64,000 nucleotides of DNA, taken from NCBI GenBank assembly GCA_030323885.1, contig CM059197.1:32330209-32394208 (forward strand), in the 5' to 3' direction. Shown here one piece after another: positions 21,815 through 33,078 of this stretch. The position numbers and the translations under genes are program-made. Within the stretch, counting starts at the first letter, position 1. Each line of letters starts with the position of its first letter. Below the pieces are notes generated by a model. That model was not told the origin of the DNA, made no database searches, and worked only from the letters and a program-made list of their open reading frames with translations. This stretch comes from Branchipolynoe longqiensis. Taxonomy: Eukaryota > Annelida > Polychaeta > Phyllodocida > Polynoidae.

Positions 21815-22314
21815 TTGCATTGGTTCCAGGCATGTATATATATTGGCGTAGTTGTTGAATTAGAAGAGAATATAACAGTACCAAAATGGTGGTCCTTGGA
21901 TTTTCTCTATTTAACTTTAAAAAAGTATCTTAATCTCCGTGATTTAATCAAGCTTGCACTCCAGAAGTGGCATGGTATGAAAGATGAGTATATCAAAAGT
22001 AAAGCTTGTTACATTTAACAATGCCTCCAGAGCAGATTGATTTTTATCCTCGGCTATTGGACGTCAAACACATGGTTATTCTGACATATACCTTTCGAGG
22101 AAACCTGCATCCGCCACATAGGCTACTCTTTCCGATAAGCAGCAAGGTTTTTTTTTATATGCACGTTCCCACAGACAGGACAGCATTTACCACAGACTTT
22201 GATGAAACAGTTATGGACCACTGGTTGGAACGGAAAATAGCCTACTGGCCAACACTTAGAGAGCTTGAGGCGGCGGTAAAATCAAATGCTTCAAGTCTTT
22301 CTGGAATTTTGTGA
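21815..22314 (+). other. Two overlapping unrecognised open frames
   Basis: A frame at 21815-22018 (67 codons, IGVVVELEENITVPKWW and LNLRDLIKLALQKWHG) overlaps by 13 bases a second frame whose ATG is at about 22021 (MPPEQIDFYPRLLDVK, VPTDRTAFTTDFDETVMDHW, ending SLSGIL). The residue mix looks protein-like, unlike the nearby AT-rich noise. The pair lies on the strand opposite to the GCC2-like gene, between its first two visible exons. I do not recognise a family. It could be a fragment of a mobile-element protein with a frameshift. Confidence 0.3.
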
Positions 22315-22509
22315 TGATAGGTGGAGAGAATTGATGTCCTAGATATTTTAGAAGCAACACAAATCGCAGAGATATTTCATCCCATGGGAGTAACTCGCAA
22401 GACATCTATTTAGTGCACCATAAAATGTCCCATTTTGAGCATACATGTGCAAGTGTGTATGTGCAGGTGCCATTACTACAGTGCCTAAAACACAGGTGAC
22501 TACTGCTAC

Positions 22510-22650
22510 CTTGCCGTTGGCTGCAGACTTGGGCGTGTCTCCACTCGGGTTCCGACTCCGACTTTTGGGCGTATTTGGCAGTTCCTGTTGAACGGTGTTC
22601 AGGGTGCATACTGCCTCTGACTGATCACCCTCCGCCCGCCAGTCGCTCAT
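22510..22650 (-). CDS. GCC2: GCC2-like golgin, first recognised coding exon
   Basis: Forty-seven codons from the first ATG (MSDWRAEGDQSEAV) to SAANGK, with donor AAG/GTAGCAG in phase 0. The segment is low-complexity, Pro/Ser/Asn-rich and positively charged at the end (NTPKSRSRNPSGDTPKS). It is the disordered leader that precedes the conserved helix. A TAG lies in frame just upstream of the ATG, so this ATG can be the start. However, TTATCCTTTTAG at 22666-22677 looks like a real acceptor, so an upstream exon joined at 22665 (adding SSSDG before the Met) is also possible. Confidence 0.75.
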
Positions 22651-22747
22651 GCCATCACTGCTACTCTAAAAGGATAAATAACATAAAGATTCAATTCTGG
22701 GCTCGGTGCTCGCTTCTCTGTTTATATAAATACTCATCTCTTTGTAT

Positions 22748-22850
22748 GGCAGGACGTGGGATTCGAACCCGCGGGGTTCAAATCGCCTCAGTCAAACCAA
22801 TGATATACAAATTGATACTCGTCACTACCTAGCCAGGCGCTTGGCGATAC
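22748..22850 (+). mobile_element. SINE type 1 fragment, plus orientation
   Basis: It contains GGCAGGACGTGGGATTCG, AGTCAAACCAATGATATAC and ACCTAGCCAGGCGCTTGGC. It is head-side only and abuts a minus-orientation copy. Confidence 0.6.
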
Positions 22851-22852
22851 TC

Positions 22853-23195
22853 TTTGTTTGTTGGGGTTTTACGTCCTAGCAACGCCTACGGTCATGTCAG
22901 GATGAGTACCGACTTGTGACAGTGTGCACTCATGGCGACATTACAGTGCTGCCCCACTGGGAGATCAGGCTATGGACACCATGACCCAATATCCTGACAC
23001 TGAGCCAACCAGTCCTTGTCCTATCATATCCTAGTATTAGTAGTAATGTTGAGTGCTAGGCTATGTAGCGATATCAATTTTGTAAGTCATTGGTTTGGAC
23101 TCGGCTGTGAGTCGAACTCCCGACCTTTATAGTGCTGCTCCATTGGGAGACCATTCCGCCGGCACCATGGGCATGACCCGATATCCCAGTCAGTC
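22853..23195 (-). mobile_element. tRNA-derived SINE type 1, minus orientation
   Basis: The tail end is TTTGTTGGGGTTTTACGTCC. The body follows through CCCACTGGGAGATCAGG, CAGTCCTTGTCC and AAGTCATTGGTTTGGACTCG. After about 23128 a second piece of the same body is repeated (GCTGCTCCATTGGGAGACC), so two copies are joined or part is duplicated. Confidence 0.75.
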
Positions 23196-25800
23196 ACTCA
23201 GAATGTAGTTCCACAGTGAATAGCAAAAATAGTTCTATATCTGTGGGTGGACGTAATACTTTAAAATGGCTCTCAGAATTCATTTTCAACCCAGTTGAAA
23301 TCACTCTGTGCACCCATCTGAATTATTACATATGCTAATATGCATGTAAAATTGTGTCATTCGATTACATTATAGAAATAGCCCAAACCAGAATATGGTA
23401 ACAATCACTTCGAGTTAGTTCATTTATCCCGAATAGAGGTACTGCAAATCATATTTAACTGAAACAAGTCACATTCAACACAATGGAATGGTAATTAATT
23501 AGCATGATGTATGGATCATTATATTGCTTCTGATGTGGGGCGGACAAATTAAGTTTGATAGAAGATACATGCAGTATTTTAATGAAATGATAATAGCTTA
23601 TTTATAAACTAATGGCAAGGGGTTGCGTCGAGTCGAATTTTATTAACATATCAAATTATCTACTACTTCAGCCTCAGGGATGATAGTGGATTCAGGGAAA
23701 AAAAGAAGCGGAAATCAAGACGAGATTATTATCCTGATGGCAAATTTCCGTCCTAAAGGCTAGCTACCGTACCCCCAATATTTTAATTTTTTTACACCTA
23801 GATATAAAAAATGCCCCCAGGCTGTGAAAAAAACTGGAAATCTGTTTAAAAACGGAAAAATATTATCCCTGATACTCAATATACCCGTGGATTTTTAACT
23901 GCCCAGGTTGATTGATTGATTGATTGATTGGTGGTTTCCCCGTGTACTACAAGTACCGGGTGAATCTTTTAGCTAGTGACAGGGCTGCTAAACAACCCAT
24001 TGGGAAAAATGTCGGAAGGCTGGGTAAAGGAAATTACCACATCTTAATCTTAGAAACAAAATAAAGTATTCAGACTTCTCTTAATAATTACCCACTACTT
24101 TTAAATTGCAGAATAGATTAAAGCGTGGAGATTAATACACTTTAAAAGTCAAATTGAGAACTCTCTGTGGTTGTCATCTGGTCTTTTTGCAATCTATCAT
24201 TTGACTAACTCTTAGATACAAGATTCACCCCATAGGCCTACTTACAGTATGATCAGCTACTGCAGGTCGGGGTGAATATTGTATCTAACCAACTCTATGC
24301 TAAATAGATACACACGGGACACTGTCACTGGAACCAGGAGCTCCGTATTATTTTTGTTATACCAAAGAACGTTTTGCTTGAATTAAGACATGGTTGTCAT
24401 TCACCCCCTACTCCGGGTAGAGATGAATTTCTTATACAGGTATCAAATAGACCAAACAAATTAAATTAAACTAATTCATCCCTGAACCTGCACAGAACTG
24501 ACAGAGGCCAGAGCCAGATAGTAGCAGTGCGGTGGTTGCAATAAAAATATTAAAATAGATGGGTGTCGTTTCATGGTAAATGGGGCCAATGCATTTTCCA
24601 GTATGTGATGGTCAAAAACAATTATGGAAAGAGTAGAGGACGTGTTTTCTTTATAGAATTGGTATTCCTACACTTGGGATGGATAGATCTATATGAAAAT
24701 AATAAGGCCTGATGTGAGATAGTAAAGAAAAGCCAACATTTTCATTCCAAAAAATATGGTGTTCTAAAGGCATGAATTTGTTACATGGAGAATGTGGACT
24801 TTTCTACAGCCTACTAGACCTTTATTTTGCATAGAATATTACCTGTTTGTCAATGAAGTAATACAAGAAGACGCTTACTTGAAATAAATGTTCATTTTGC
24901 ATGCATATATATATATTATTTATATCTAATATTCCATGGTGATTAAACTGGTTCTGGACATAACTGACATGTCCCCTGCTTGTTTTGTCAGGGAATATGC
25001 TATTCTGTGAATACCAGAACTTCAACAAGAAAACCCTTGGTACTGTTGCATGTGCAAGCATATTTTGGAGTACCATGACCAGTAATATAATTTTTCTACT
25101 AAGCTGTATCAAAACAAATTTAAATTGAAGTCCCATATTATTTTTGGTGTCCCCTTCTATTCTGTTATGTCCACAGCTCAAAATTGGGAAGAAGATAATC
25201 ATCCTATGCAGATTTCTTGACAGTGCATTTCAATACTTAGGGGATCACACCATAAAAATTAATTGTTTCATGCAATAAACTTTCTTAAATAATTGTTTTG
25301 ATTAGTACATCCACACTTGTTGATTAATAAGTCCACACTTGGGGCTGCCTAATTAGTTCTTGTTTTTCTAGAAAAAATGGTAACCTCAACCATCCTTTCC
25401 TTCACGTTACTAGTATATGGACAAGAGTTGGCTATTCAGCGAAAACATTAGGAAAATACACAATATTCATGTTTTACCCTGATGTCACACTTTGGCCTAA
25501 TTTACCATGAAACGACCCAGTTGCCAGATGCAGCGTCAGTATTATAATTTATACCGACCCACCCACGGGGAGGCTAAGGACTAACATGTGTACATGTGTA
25601 CATATACATAAACAATACCTGTACTCATAGCGGTGGGAAATGAAATCGCCAAAATCCAGCAAACAGAAACGGAAATAGCCCTCTATGGGCACCGCCATTT
25701 GTAAACTCGTGTTGAATAACAGAATAATCAAAATCCAGCAAACGGAAACGGAAATCGCTCGTCGAGCTTTGATGCGCAGCACACAGGGTGGACGACAGCG
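23196..25800. other. Upstream flank of the GCC2-like gene, mostly unassigned
   Basis: No exon was placed here. A stray MITE I end lies at 23938-23975. A 77-base palindrome with ends TAGATACAAGATTCACCCC and its complement is at 24222-24298. At 25640-25770 the phrase ATCCAGCAAACAGAAACGG occurs twice, 85 bases apart. Otherwise AT-rich sequence without structure that I can see. Confidence 0.5.
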
Positions 25801-25805
25801 ATTCG

Positions 25806-26012
25806 TTAATAATAGCCTATGGGCTTAATGCCTTGACAATGCACCATCGCAGAGTAGCGCACGCCGAATCAAGGAACAACTAGACTGCTCCCTCCCTACA
25901 AATCTTCCATATATGGTCTGATGACGTCACCGGGACCAGTGTATGTGTTCCTCCATGCTACTCTGCAGCGAGGCTGTTAAGGCATTAAGTCCATAGGCCC
26001 AATTGACTGTAT
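25806..26012. repeat. Inverted-repeat element, about 200 bp
   Basis: The left arm (CCTATGGGCTTAATGCC, then GCAGAGTAGC) pairs with the right arm (GCTACTCTGCAG, then GGCATTAAGTCCATAGG). The loop carries CTGATGACGTCACCGGGAC. It is probably a small MITE; no target duplication was resolved. Confidence 0.6.
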
Positions 26013-26223
26013 TCGGGGTCAGCGATTGGTTAATAATATATCAAAACAAATGCACGCTGCCATAGAATTTCCCGATACGCGTCGTGCAAAACTTGTATTT
26101 ATTCAAAATTAAAAGAAATAAAGAACAATTTGTCATAAACATGGATGCACAAATGCAATATTAATAGTTTATTCCGCGGAAACGACGGCCGTATTCGATT
26201 ATCACGACTGCGACTCGAACACC

Positions 26224-26330
26224 GCGAGTGGAGTAAAAAATACACACGCAATAATAAAATACTTTGCTGTAGTTATATCGGGGGGGGGGGGGGGGGTCCG
26301 TCCTAAGCATTGCTTATTCATATTAATATT
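26224..26330. repeat. Dispersed repeat, copy 2
   Basis: This second copy of the window-start repeat has a 17-base G run at 26281-26297. It is preceded by CpG-rich sequence (TTCCGCGGAAACGACGGCCG). Confidence 0.65.
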
Positions 26331-27325
26331 ATAGATACTATTGTCTTGATGCTATTGGCAATAGTATTGCATTTGACATGATGTTCTACACCATAATCTG
26401 AGCATTCCGATGACATAATCAGTTGGCCACTGTGTGACATAATTAAAGGCCATAATAACCACCACAACAAAAAACACCCCTTCCCAAGTTGATGAGTAAC
26501 ATCAACTTATGATCAAGTCAAATGACAAGTCTAGTTTGAGGGCAGTGCCAGCGTGGCAACCTCCTTGCCTTGGAACGGTGAAATCAAAACACTGTCTAAA
26601 TTACGGTCCCTTCGGCTTCGAATCAGCAGCAACCTGTTTAGCACTATATCTACGTACCGCCATTTGGGGATTCCTATCGCTCAAGCCGCTAATTGTGTTG
26701 AAAATCCTAAAAATGAACGAGAATTTCAATATCAACAACAGGAAGTAATCCCCAACAAGATCACAAATAAATATCCGATTGGTCCCCACTCCCTCTTTGC
26801 TACGTTTTATGTACGTGCTCGCGGATTATAAAGCAGCTGGTAATAGGTGGCGCCACGATAGATCGACGCTAGTTCCAACATTCTCGCTTTTCTTATGCCT
26901 AGTAATGAACTAACTAGAGAATGAACTCTATAGTTTCCCACCTGGTTCCCTGGCCTCATATTAAAAAGGGTAGTTACCGTTAGATGGCGGCACAATAAAT
27001 AGTCAGGACCCAGTTAGCAAAGATTCCAGTTCCCATGTTTTCCGCTAGATGCCTCCACATGGGTCCTGCGCAGAGGTCGCTGGCGGCGCATAGTGGCAAA
27101 CTGCTGAACTAATACTTTTGTGAACCAAGTAGTGTTCAAAAGGCTTAAAAAACAATGTTTTTTGGACTATCTATCACTGCTGCACACACAGATTTTGAAA
27201 TTAGGGGCTATGATAGATGAGCATTTATAATTATCATGTTATATAATATATTTATGATATTAGATGGGAAAATGATGTTGATATATCAACCCAGCTTCCC
27301 AACACTTGTTCTAATTGGTTCGCCG
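26331..27325. other. Unassigned spacer
   Basis: Overlapping open frames on both strands at 26509-26831 have no recognisable motif. I see no repeat ends or splice-bounded exon in this stretch. Confidence 0.4.
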
Positions 27326-27379
27326 CCAACCTCCTTACGCCCAAAAGGTTGCCAACCACCCAGCGTCCCACTCGATACA

Positions 27380-27659
27380 TTGATTCAAATACGTGGTCGG
27401 CGCCAGGGTGGCGCCAGGGCGTCGGGCTGTCACCGCATCAGCGCCGGGGCGGCGCCGTATCAGGGCCGGGGCGGCACCAGGGGAGCATCAGGGCGGTGTC
27501 AGGGCGGCACCAGGGTGGCACCAGGGCGGGGCCAGGGCGGCGCCAGGTTGGCACCAGGGCGGGGCCAGGGCGGGGGCCAGGGCGGGGCCAGGGCGGCGCC
27601 ATAGTGCCTACCACATGGTGACTGCAGCATCCCATGTGTTGTCGCTGCCAGGTCGGTGC
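27380..27659. repeat. GC-rich micro-repeat array, left part
   Basis: It is built from GCCAGGGCGG, GGCACCAGG and GGCGCCAGG words, with every frame open over 250 bases as a result. The array resumes at 32549 after the LTR element, and TSD GGTGC marks the join. Flanking words AACCTCCTTACGCCC (27326) and AAGGAGGGCGCAAGGAGG (32782) face each other, so the whole may be a foldback element of the family A-D design. Confidence 0.7.
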
Positions 27660-27787
27660 TGTGACATATGTTGATCGACCGGTACACGCTGGTCACCAGC
27701 TAGAACTAGAATGTAACTAAGGCAACGAAGACCGTTAATAAAGTCAGTCTTGAACTGGAGCTCACCGTGGTCGACTCGTATCTTACA
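27660..27787 (+). repeat. 5' LTR of the Mag-like element
   Basis: It is 128 bases with TG...CA ends and a polyadenylation-like AATAAA word in GTTAATAAAGTC. It differs from the 3' LTR only in GCAACGAAG versus GCAACTAAG. Confidence 0.93.
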
Positions 27788-27820
27788 TGGTGTCAGATGT
27801 GGATTACCTAACATGACACA

Positions 27821-28222
27821 ATGGCACTATCAGGATTAAAACCCCCATTGCCATTAAATTTGGAAGGTAACGTCAATCTGAACTGGACCCAATGGATCGA
27901 TTCCTATCGGATTTACGCAGTAGCAGCAGGAGTGGCTGCGAAAGCAGAGAAAGTTCAGTGCTGCGTGTTCCTGCACGTAGCAGGAACCGAGGCTCAAAAG
28001 GTTCATAGGACGTTCGACATTGACATAGCAGACAAAGAAAAAATTGCAATTTTGATTGAAGCATTTCAAAAGTACGGTGAGGGGAAGACAAACATTACGG
28101 TGGTAAGGTACCAGTTTAACTCTTTAAATCAGACCAACGAGTGTATAGACACTTATATCAGGAATCTTCGAAACAGGATTTTGTATTGTCACTGGAAGAT
28201 TCGCTGTTGTGTGACAGAATAG
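27821..28222 (+). pseudogene. Gag N-terminal part of the Mag-like element
   Basis: From an ATG 34 bases after the LTR, the frame reads MALSGLKPPLPLNLEG, WTQWIDSYRIYAVAAGV and KVQCCVFLHVAG. This is the usual start of Mag-lineage gag, a retroelement capsid precursor. After about codon 115 the frame ceases to resemble gag, and the continuation (LEDSLLCDRIVCGV) is in the next frame at 28180 onward. One net base is missing relative to a single gag-pol frame. I see no canonical slippery heptamer, so a mutation or assembly indel is more likely than programmed shifting. Confidence 0.85.
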
Positions 28223-30018
28223 TATGCGGTGTCAAGAGCAGTACGTTGCGGGATCGTCTATTACAGACTAGCAATTTATCACTGGATGTTTGTATAAATA
28301 TTTGTCGATTAAGCGAGCATAAATCGGACTTGATAACTGATAGTACAAGTGAAATGAGAAATGAGAATGTCGACGCTATTTCAAGAATGGAGAGCGGCAT
28401 GACGTCACAGCGATGGCCGGGACCATGGCGACGAACGTCACAACAACAAAACTACCGTGCCACTGGGTCAAATGCCAAATGTAACAATTGTGGATATCAA
28501 CACTTTCAAGGGCGTTGTCCGGCAAAAGACAAACAATGTTCGGGGTGCAGAAGAACTGGACATTTCATCAAAATGTGCAGGCGAAATAACCAAAGGAGTA
28601 CAGCAGTGAATGAAGTACATATATCTCAGCACGGCGGCCCACATGATTTGTTCGTCGGTGCGATAACTAACGACAACAGCACAAAGGAGGGACTGTGGTA
28701 CGCGAGTGTGAAGATCAAGGATGTTACGATAGAGTTCAAGCTCGACATAGGATCGGAGGCGAATATAATCCCGAGGAGATTATATAATAGGATAGGTGGG
28801 ATAAGCATGTCCCCACCCCATTGTCACCTAGTCACCTATACAGGTCAACGCATAGAGCCGATTGGGGAGACGGTGATCGAGGTTCGTGGACAACAATTCA
28901 AGTTTCAAGTAACTGAAGAGGGCAGTCCATTACTTGGAAAAAGTGCTTGTGTTGCACTCAACCTAATCATGAGAGTGGACTGTATCTCCGACGATGTCAG
29001 TCCGAGGCAGAGCGCTGCAGACTTGGTAAATATGTACAATGATGTATTCACAGGGATCGGTAATAAAATAAATAAAATAAAAGTAAACGCACATATCCAT
29101 ATTGATAAAAATGTATCCCCCATAATTGATGCCCCTAGACGGATACCTCATGCTATTATATCAAATGTAAAAAAAGAATTAGATAGAATGTTAGCGTTGG
29201 GGGTGATAGTGAAGCAGACGGAACCAACACCATGGGTTAGCTCGATAACGATTGTCAGGAAACCAGGTAAAATCAGGATATGTCTAGATCCAACGAAGCT
29301 GAATAAAGCCATATTGAGGGGCCCATATCCAACCCGTACTATAGAGGAAGTGGTGGCCAATACACATGGGGCCAAATATTTTTCAGTAATTGATGCAAAC
29401 AGTGGTTACTGGCAAATTCATTTAGACAGAGAGAGTTCCGACCTTTGCACATTCAACACACCATGGGGCAGGTATCGGTTCACACGTTTACCGTTTGGTA
29501 TAAAAACAGCTGGGGATATCTTCATCGAGGAAATGAATGGGATCATGGGTGACTTAGAGTGGGTGAACGTAATTACGGATGACATTCTAATATATGGAAA
29601 ATCGGTTCAAGAACATAATACCAGACTTAAAGCAGTTTTGGACAGAGCCAGAAAATTCAAACTGACATTAAACCCAAAGAAATCTAAGATATGCCAGTCC
29701 CAAGTGACATATGTAGGTCATCTGTTGACATCCCAAGGCTTACTACCCAGTAAAGAACGGGTACAGGCGATCATTGACATGCCAACACCATGTGATAAAA
29801 AGGCTGTGCAAAGGTTTTTGGGTATGGTAGGTTACGTGAGTAAGTTCATTCCCAACATGGCTGAGTTGGCCAAACCATTGCGCATAGTTCTTGGCAAAGA
29901 GATAGCGTGGCACTGGCAAAATGAACAGATGGAGTCTTTTACCAAACTAAAAATGTTACTTACAAAAGCCCCAGTACTAAAATATTTCGATGTCAGCCTA
30001 GATATTTATTGCAAGTAG
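28141..30018 (+). pseudogene. Gag C-terminus, protease and reverse transcriptase
   Basis: After the gag remainder (residues about 14-75), two zinc knuckles follow at about residues 114-146: one CX2CX3HX4C and one CX2CX4HX4C. The aspartic protease motif at about 201-210 reads LDIGSEANII, with Ile in place of the usual Thr/Ser of D-T/S-G, which should impair cleavage. The reverse transcriptase spans about 330-560, with LPFGIKTAGD and the catalytic pair in VITDDILIYG (D480, D481). The frame ends at KYFDVSLDIYCK just before RNase H. A one-base loss near a short T run at 30005 explains the shift to the next frame. Confidence 0.92.
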
Positions 30019-31367
30019 ATGCGTCTAAGTCCAGATTGGGCGCAACAATTTTCCAAGATAATAGGCCAGTTGCCATGGCCTCAAGAGCATTAGACAAAAC
30101 ACAAGCAAATTACGCTGTCATTGAAAAGGAACTGTTGGCAATATGTTTCGGATGCACAAAATTTCACGATTATATATTTGGCAAAGAAGTAACAATCCAA
30201 ACAGACCACAAACCGCTAGTAGCAATCATGAACAAGCCGATACATTCTCTATCGGCGAGGATGCAACGTATGAGAATGAGACTACAGAATTATAACATAC
30301 GAGTAATATACATTAAAGGCACGCTGATGTACTTTGCAGATGCGCTGTCCAGGGCTCACACCACATTGACCACACCAAACAACCTGTTCGATGATGAACT
30401 CGCAGTAGCGGGAATTGAATTGGGGAGCGATGGAATGACCAGGGTACGAGATGAGGTAAAAAAGGACAAGACACTACAACAAGTAATATACTTAGCAAGG
30501 CATGGATGGCCCAACCATAAGGGTAATCTCGACTCTGAGGTAAAACCATTTTGTACCTATAGACATGACATTACAGTTCACGAAGGAATATTGCTGAAGG
30601 ACAATAGAATAGTTGTTCCACACACGTTGCAGAAAGAAATGTTGCACAAGATACATGAATCACACCTAGGCATAGTTAGATGTAAACAGTTAGCACGTGA
30701 CACAGTTTTTTGGCCAGGCATGAGTGGTCAAATAGAGGACCAAGTGTCCCGTTGTCTGATTTGTCAGGAATACAGAAACACACAACAGTCTGAGCCACTA
30801 CAGAATCATAACATACCATGTATTCCGTATCATAAAGTGGGGGTTGACCTCTTCTTTGTGGACAATACCACTTTTATATTAATAATTGATTATTATTCAA
30901 AATTTCCAGAGATAGTGGAACTGACAACCACAACCAGTAAAGATATTATTAACGCATTAAAACAGGTATTCTGCAGATACGGTATCCCAAAAATAGTGGT
31001 CTCTGACAATGGGCCGCAGTTTAGTAGCGCAGAATACTTACAGTTTTCAAAGAACTATGACTTCCGGCCGTTTTTTTCGAGTCCGCTTTTCCCTCAAAGT
31101 AATGGACAGGTCGAGAGATATGTTCACACAGTAAAGTTATTGATAAAAAAAGCCATGTCGGATAACAAAGATCCGAACATCGCCTTACTGAATTATAGAA
31201 ACACGACACTGCAAGGCTTAGGTGCATCACCAGCACAGTTACTTATGTCACGTAGGCTCAGGACTAAGTTACCTGTAATAAATGCAAATCTCGCACCTAA
31301 ATGTCAGGGGTCAAAGAAGACCGAGTTCAAAGAAATACAACGAAACCAGAAAAAATATTTTGATTGA
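30009..31367 (+). pseudogene. RNase H and integrase of the Mag-like element
   Basis: The frame enters with LQVDASKSRLGATIFQ, the RNase H start of Ty3/gypsy pol, and continues with VIEKELLAICFG and TDHKPLVAIM. The integrase zinc finger is present (His about 216 in HESHLGIVRC, Cys pair about 249-252 in RCLICQ). The DDE core is also present: Asp about 280 (VGVDLFFVD), Asp about 332 (VVSDNGPQF) and Glu about 369 (SNGQVERY). The frame stops at NQKKYFD, where related proteins continue with Arg, so a sense codon appears to have become TGA. Confidence 0.93.
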
Positions 31368-31705
31368 AAGGCAGGACATGAACACCCACCCTTGCAAAAA
31401 AGCGAACACGTACGTTATTTACATCACACGGGGAAATGGGCTAAAGGACAAATAGTCGATTCACAGATGCTGGAACTAGAGATTATAGCATAAGGAATGC
31501 ACAAAACAAGATAGTGCGTAGAAATCGTAAGCACATTTTCAAAACAAAGACAGACACATTTCCAAACAGAGGGCAGACGCATCATAATAAATTTGAGCGT
31601 TTGATGAGTGACAAACAAGTTGTACAGGAGCAGAGACAACAGGTACCATATACAACACGTTATGGGAGAGTTGTTCGCCCTGTTTCTCGTTTAATAGTAA
31701 GCTAA
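31368..31705 (+). pseudogene. Integrase C-terminal tail, broken
   Basis: Past the TGA the same frame gives HHTGKWAKGQIVDS. Another net loss of one base then puts the rest (IVRRNRKHIFKTK through RYGRVVRPVSRLIVS) in a third frame ending at 31705. This is the usual Mag integrase tail with a basic stretch. The following 715 bases up to the 3' LTR are AT-rich and non-coding. Confidence 0.8.
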
Positions 31706-32420
31706 TGTACAGTTGTAAACATGTGTTTCGCATGAGTTGATATACAGATTAAGTTATTACTAATGCACTCTGTAATGCCCGTATTATCTATGTATGTATA
31801 ACAGGTTTGTATACAACACTCACCAAATTTGGTGACATTGTCATAAATTGATATCACAATGTTACATGTCGTATGACCCATTCACCGGTGATAAAATGTG
31901 ATACGACGGACAAAAGACTTTGCAGAAGTCATGTCAACAGAGTGCGCGAAGGTGCCACCAATATATATGCATCAATATGAACATTCGTGACAGGATCACA
32001 ATGCCGGATAAAAGACATTATTTATAGAAAATAAGGTAGTGAGCATCATAGATGTTGTTTAGATATATGTTGCCAGCGTGTTATTTGTAAGAGTTACAAC
32101 CTTAATAAAATAAAAAATAATATGGGAGTATATGACATATTCAGTTAAGATGCACATTGGTCGACATACACGGTTGGTGCATGGGTCTATTGAACATTAT
32201 ACATTCGACACATGGATTCCCACATGGTATTTATATAAGTGAGAATACCGCCTGTATGGTTAAGTACTCATCTGAGTTCTATAGTGCATAGGAAATAAGT
32301 TTACAAAATGTTTATGCAATGGAGTATATTATATGTTAGCTAACGTATGTATTGTCCTGTTGGGTATTTATATTTATAAGAGTAAGAGGGTTCTAACCTT
32401 AAGAAACATTGAAAGGGAGA

Positions 32421-32548
32421 TGTGACATATGTTGATCGACCGGTACACGCTGGTCACCAGCTAGAACTAGAATGTAACTAAGGCAACTAAGACCGTTAAT
32501 AAAGTCAGTCTTGAACTGGAGCTCACCGTGGTCGACTCGTATCTTACA
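32421..32548 (+). repeat. 3' LTR of the Mag-like element
   Basis: It is 128 bases, preceded by purine tract GAAAGGGAGA and followed by target duplication GGTGC. Confidence 0.93.
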
Positions 32549-32860
32549 GGTGCCAGGTCGGCGTCAGATCGGCGCCAGATCGCCAGCAACTCGCCAACCC
32601 AGGGCGGCGCCAGGGCGGCGCCAGGGCGGCGCCAGAGCGCCAACCATTTTGAATGGCGCCGCCTGAACAGGACGCAAGGAGGTCGCACGTGCAGCAGCAG
32701 CAACCTCCTTGCATCCAAAATTTCCGAAATGGACACCGGGAGGTTGGCCTCCTCGCGGCGACAGGACTTAATGAAGGCATAAGGAGGGCGCAAGGAGGAC
32801 GTTTTGACGTCGCGAATCGATCATAAGCGAACGCAGGCCTCGTGTGACTGGGGTTTGCGG
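32549..32860. repeat. GC-rich micro-repeat array, right part
   Basis: It starts with the target-duplicated GGTGCCAGGTCGGCG and continues with GGCGCCAGGGCGGCGCC words to about 32640. AACCTCCTTGC and AAGGAGGGCGCAAGGAGG words follow. Near 32848 GTGTGACTGGGG resembles the right end of foldback families A and B. Confidence 0.6.
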
Positions 32861-33078
32861 AACCTATCATGGAGACAGTGTTGTGGGAGTAACACCATAA
32901 GCCACTGCAGTTATGCCTATTTGAAATACTCATAATATCACTCATTGATATGAATTTGCTAAAACTAACATAACTTATTTCATACAATATGTCATCCAAT
33001 GTCATTAAGAAAATAAGATCTCAACATGGTAGAGTGTCTATTGATTTGTAATACAAGATGACACTAGTCCGATCGCGT

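Larger units (their letters stand above)
27660..32548 (+). mobile_element. Mag-like Ty3/gypsy LTR retrotransposon, 4.9 kb
   Basis: Two 128-base LTRs (27660-27787 and 32421-32548) begin TGTGACATATG, end ATCTTACA and differ at one visible base. Target duplication GGTGC flanks them (27655-27659 and 32549-32553). A primer-binding-site-like TGGTGTCAGATGTGG follows the 5' LTR, and a purine tract GAAAGGGAGA precedes the 3' LTR. Gag, protease, reverse transcriptase, RNase H and integrase are all recognisable in that order, which makes it Ty3/gypsy. Short LTRs and the gag style suit the Mag lineage. The coding region is broken by three shifts and one stop, so this copy is defective despite its young LTRs. 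Confidence 0.93.

Noticed and set aside
27236..27696. Gly/Ala/Arg-rich frames on both strands
   Set aside because: They come from the GCCAGGGCGG word array, which lacks stops by composition.
28141..28222. Programmed frameshift between gag and pol
   Set aside because: No canonical slippery heptamer in the right frame, and two more unprogrammed shifts follow downstream.
31706..32420. An envelope gene in the LTR element
   Set aside because: The stretch is AT-rich and has only short frames without a signal peptide or membrane segment.
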